DNA of 6,358 bases from Clostridium sp. CAG:590 (GTDB lineage: Bacteria; Bacillota; Clostridia; Lachnospirales; Lachnospiraceae): NCBI GenBank assembly GCA_000431135.1, contig HF987896.1, positions 1-6,358 of the forward strand. The letters are read 5' to 3'. A program made the translations under genes and the position numbers. The notes below the pieces were generated by a model that was not told the origin of the DNA, did not search any database, and saw only the letters and a list, made by a program, of their open reading frames with translations. Shown piece by piece: positions 5,555 to 6,358 of the stretch (the first letter of the stretch is position 1; the number at the start of each line of letters is the position of its first letter).

Positions 5555-6358
5555 ATGAAGTTGATTTCCTGTCATATTGAGAATTTTGGGAAATTACAGG
5601 ATTGTTCCATGGAGTTTCAGAATGATCTGAATGTGATCTGCGAGAAGAACGGAGGGGGAAAGAGTACGTTTGCTGCATTTATCCGGGCAATGTTTTATGG
5701 CTTGGAAGGGGAACGGAAACGAAGCATAGAAGAAAATGAGAGAAAACGATATAAACCATGGCAGGGAGGAATCTTTGGCGGACAGCTTGTGTTTGAGGAG
5801 CATGGCAGACGATATGAGATTTTGAGAATTTTTCAGGACAAAGAGGCAAACGACGAGTTTGAATTAAGGGATGCGGATACGAATCTGATCTCAGATGCAT
5901 ATTCAAGCCGGATCGGAGAGGAACTTTTTGGGGTAGGAAGAGAGTCTTTTCTTCGTTCTATCTATATCGGACAGAATGCCTGTGATACATATGCAACAGA
6001 TGATATCAGTGCTAAGATCGGTAATATTACAGACAATACAAATGATCTGAACAATTATGACAATGCGGATGCCCGGCTTGCGGAATTAATGAATAAGATG
6101 ACACCTTCCAGAAAAACGGGTGCTATTGCCAAAAGGAAAGAGGAAATCGCACAGTTAGAGCGACTGGTATCGGATGGGCAGGGAATTAGTACAAGCATAG
6201 AAGAATATCAGAAGATGCTGGAAAAACAGGAGAGCCAATACAGATCAGAAGACGGCAAACTGCAGGAGATGACAACATTACAGAAGAAAGTAGCGGCAAT
6301 GCAATCAAATCTTGCCAAGCGAGAGGAATGGGAACATTTAAAGAAAGCGGTTCAGGAT
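5555..6358 (+). CDS. Rad50/SbcC/YhaN-like AAA ATPase, N-terminal part, 3'-truncated by window edge
   Basis: The frame runs open from the ATG at 5555 to the right edge, giving 268 residues of a longer protein; family members often approach 900-1000 residues. The start MKLISCHIENFGKLQD is typical of SMC/Rad50-type ATPase heads. Walker A is EKNGGGKST (residues 30-38), a variant of the more common N-E/G-A-GKST. RKRYKPWQGG (63-72) and FGGQLVFEE (74-82) are characteristic of the YhaN-like branch, and the Q-loop is at IYIGQN (Q140). From about residue 188 the sequence becomes charged and heptad-like (KRKEEIAQLERL onward), the start of the long coiled coil. The Walker B and signature motif must lie in the missing C-terminal part. 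The ATPase would gate and drive the nuclease encoded just upstream in processing DNA ends. The start is supported by an excellent embedded ribosome binding site and the one-base gap to the upstream stop. Confidence 0.9.
   Translation, partial: MKLISCHIENFGKLQDCSMEFQNDLNVICEKNGGGKSTFAAFIRAMFYGLEGERKRSIEENERKRYKPWQGGIFGGQLVFEEHGRRYEILRIFQDKEANDEFELRDADTNLISDAYSSRIGEELFGVGRESFLRSIYIGQNACDTYATDDISAKIGNITDNTNDLNNYDNADARLAELMNKMTPSRKTGAIAKRKEEIAQLERLVSDGQGISTSIEEYQKMLEKQESQYRSEDGKLQEMTTLQKKVAAMQSNLAKREEWEHLKKAVQD

Noticed and set aside
1..6358. CRISPR array, insertion sequence or prophage remains
   Set aside because: No regularly spaced repeats, terminal inverted repeats, transposase or phage-like genes were seen in any part of the window.

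Overview
The window looks like chromosomal DNA of a low-to-moderate GC Clostridia member, most likely a Lachnospiraceae-type gut Firmicute. This is inferred from the strong AGGAGG-type ribosome binding sites, the short gaps between genes, the codon use, and the style of the proteins (a membrane GGDEF protein, a two-domain PPK2, and a Mre11/Rad50-like pair of the YhaO/YhaN type). No phage gene, transposase, CRISPR array, tRNA or rRNA was seen. The segment reads as ordinary core or near-core chromosome.

Layout. (1) Positions 1-746, plus strand: the 3' part of a membrane-anchored GGDEF diguanylate cyclase, cut by the left edge. (2) 846-1778, plus: a secreted M14 zinc carboxypeptidase-like enzyme with a signal peptide. 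(3) 1814-3283, plus: a two-domain PPK2-family polyphosphate:AMP phosphotransferase, 35 bases after the peptidase and probably on the same transcript. (4) 3317-3356: an 11-bp perfect hairpin between the convergent genes, whose loop and right arm lie inside the end of the next gene. (5) 3328-4272, minus: a COG0523/CobW-family P-loop NTPase with non-canonical metal and guanine-recognition motifs. (6) 4273-4452: a 180-bp divergent intergenic region with one candidate promoter in each direction. (7) 4453-5553, plus: a Mre11/SbcD/YhaO-like metallophosphoesterase. (8) 5555-6358, plus: the start of a Rad50/SbcC/YhaN-like ATPase, cut by the right edge and translationally coupled to the phosphoesterase.

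How the genes work together. The last two genes form a clear functional unit, a nuclease and ATPase pair for DNA-end processing. The peptidase and the polyphosphate enzyme share a strand and a short gap but have no obvious common pathway. The diguanylate cyclase and the CobW-family protein appear to be separate units. I see no strong evidence for a novel multi-gene system. The most unusual items are the sequence deviations in the CobW-family protein and the degenerate first domain of the PPK2 protein. There is no stretch of 300 bases or more without a gene.
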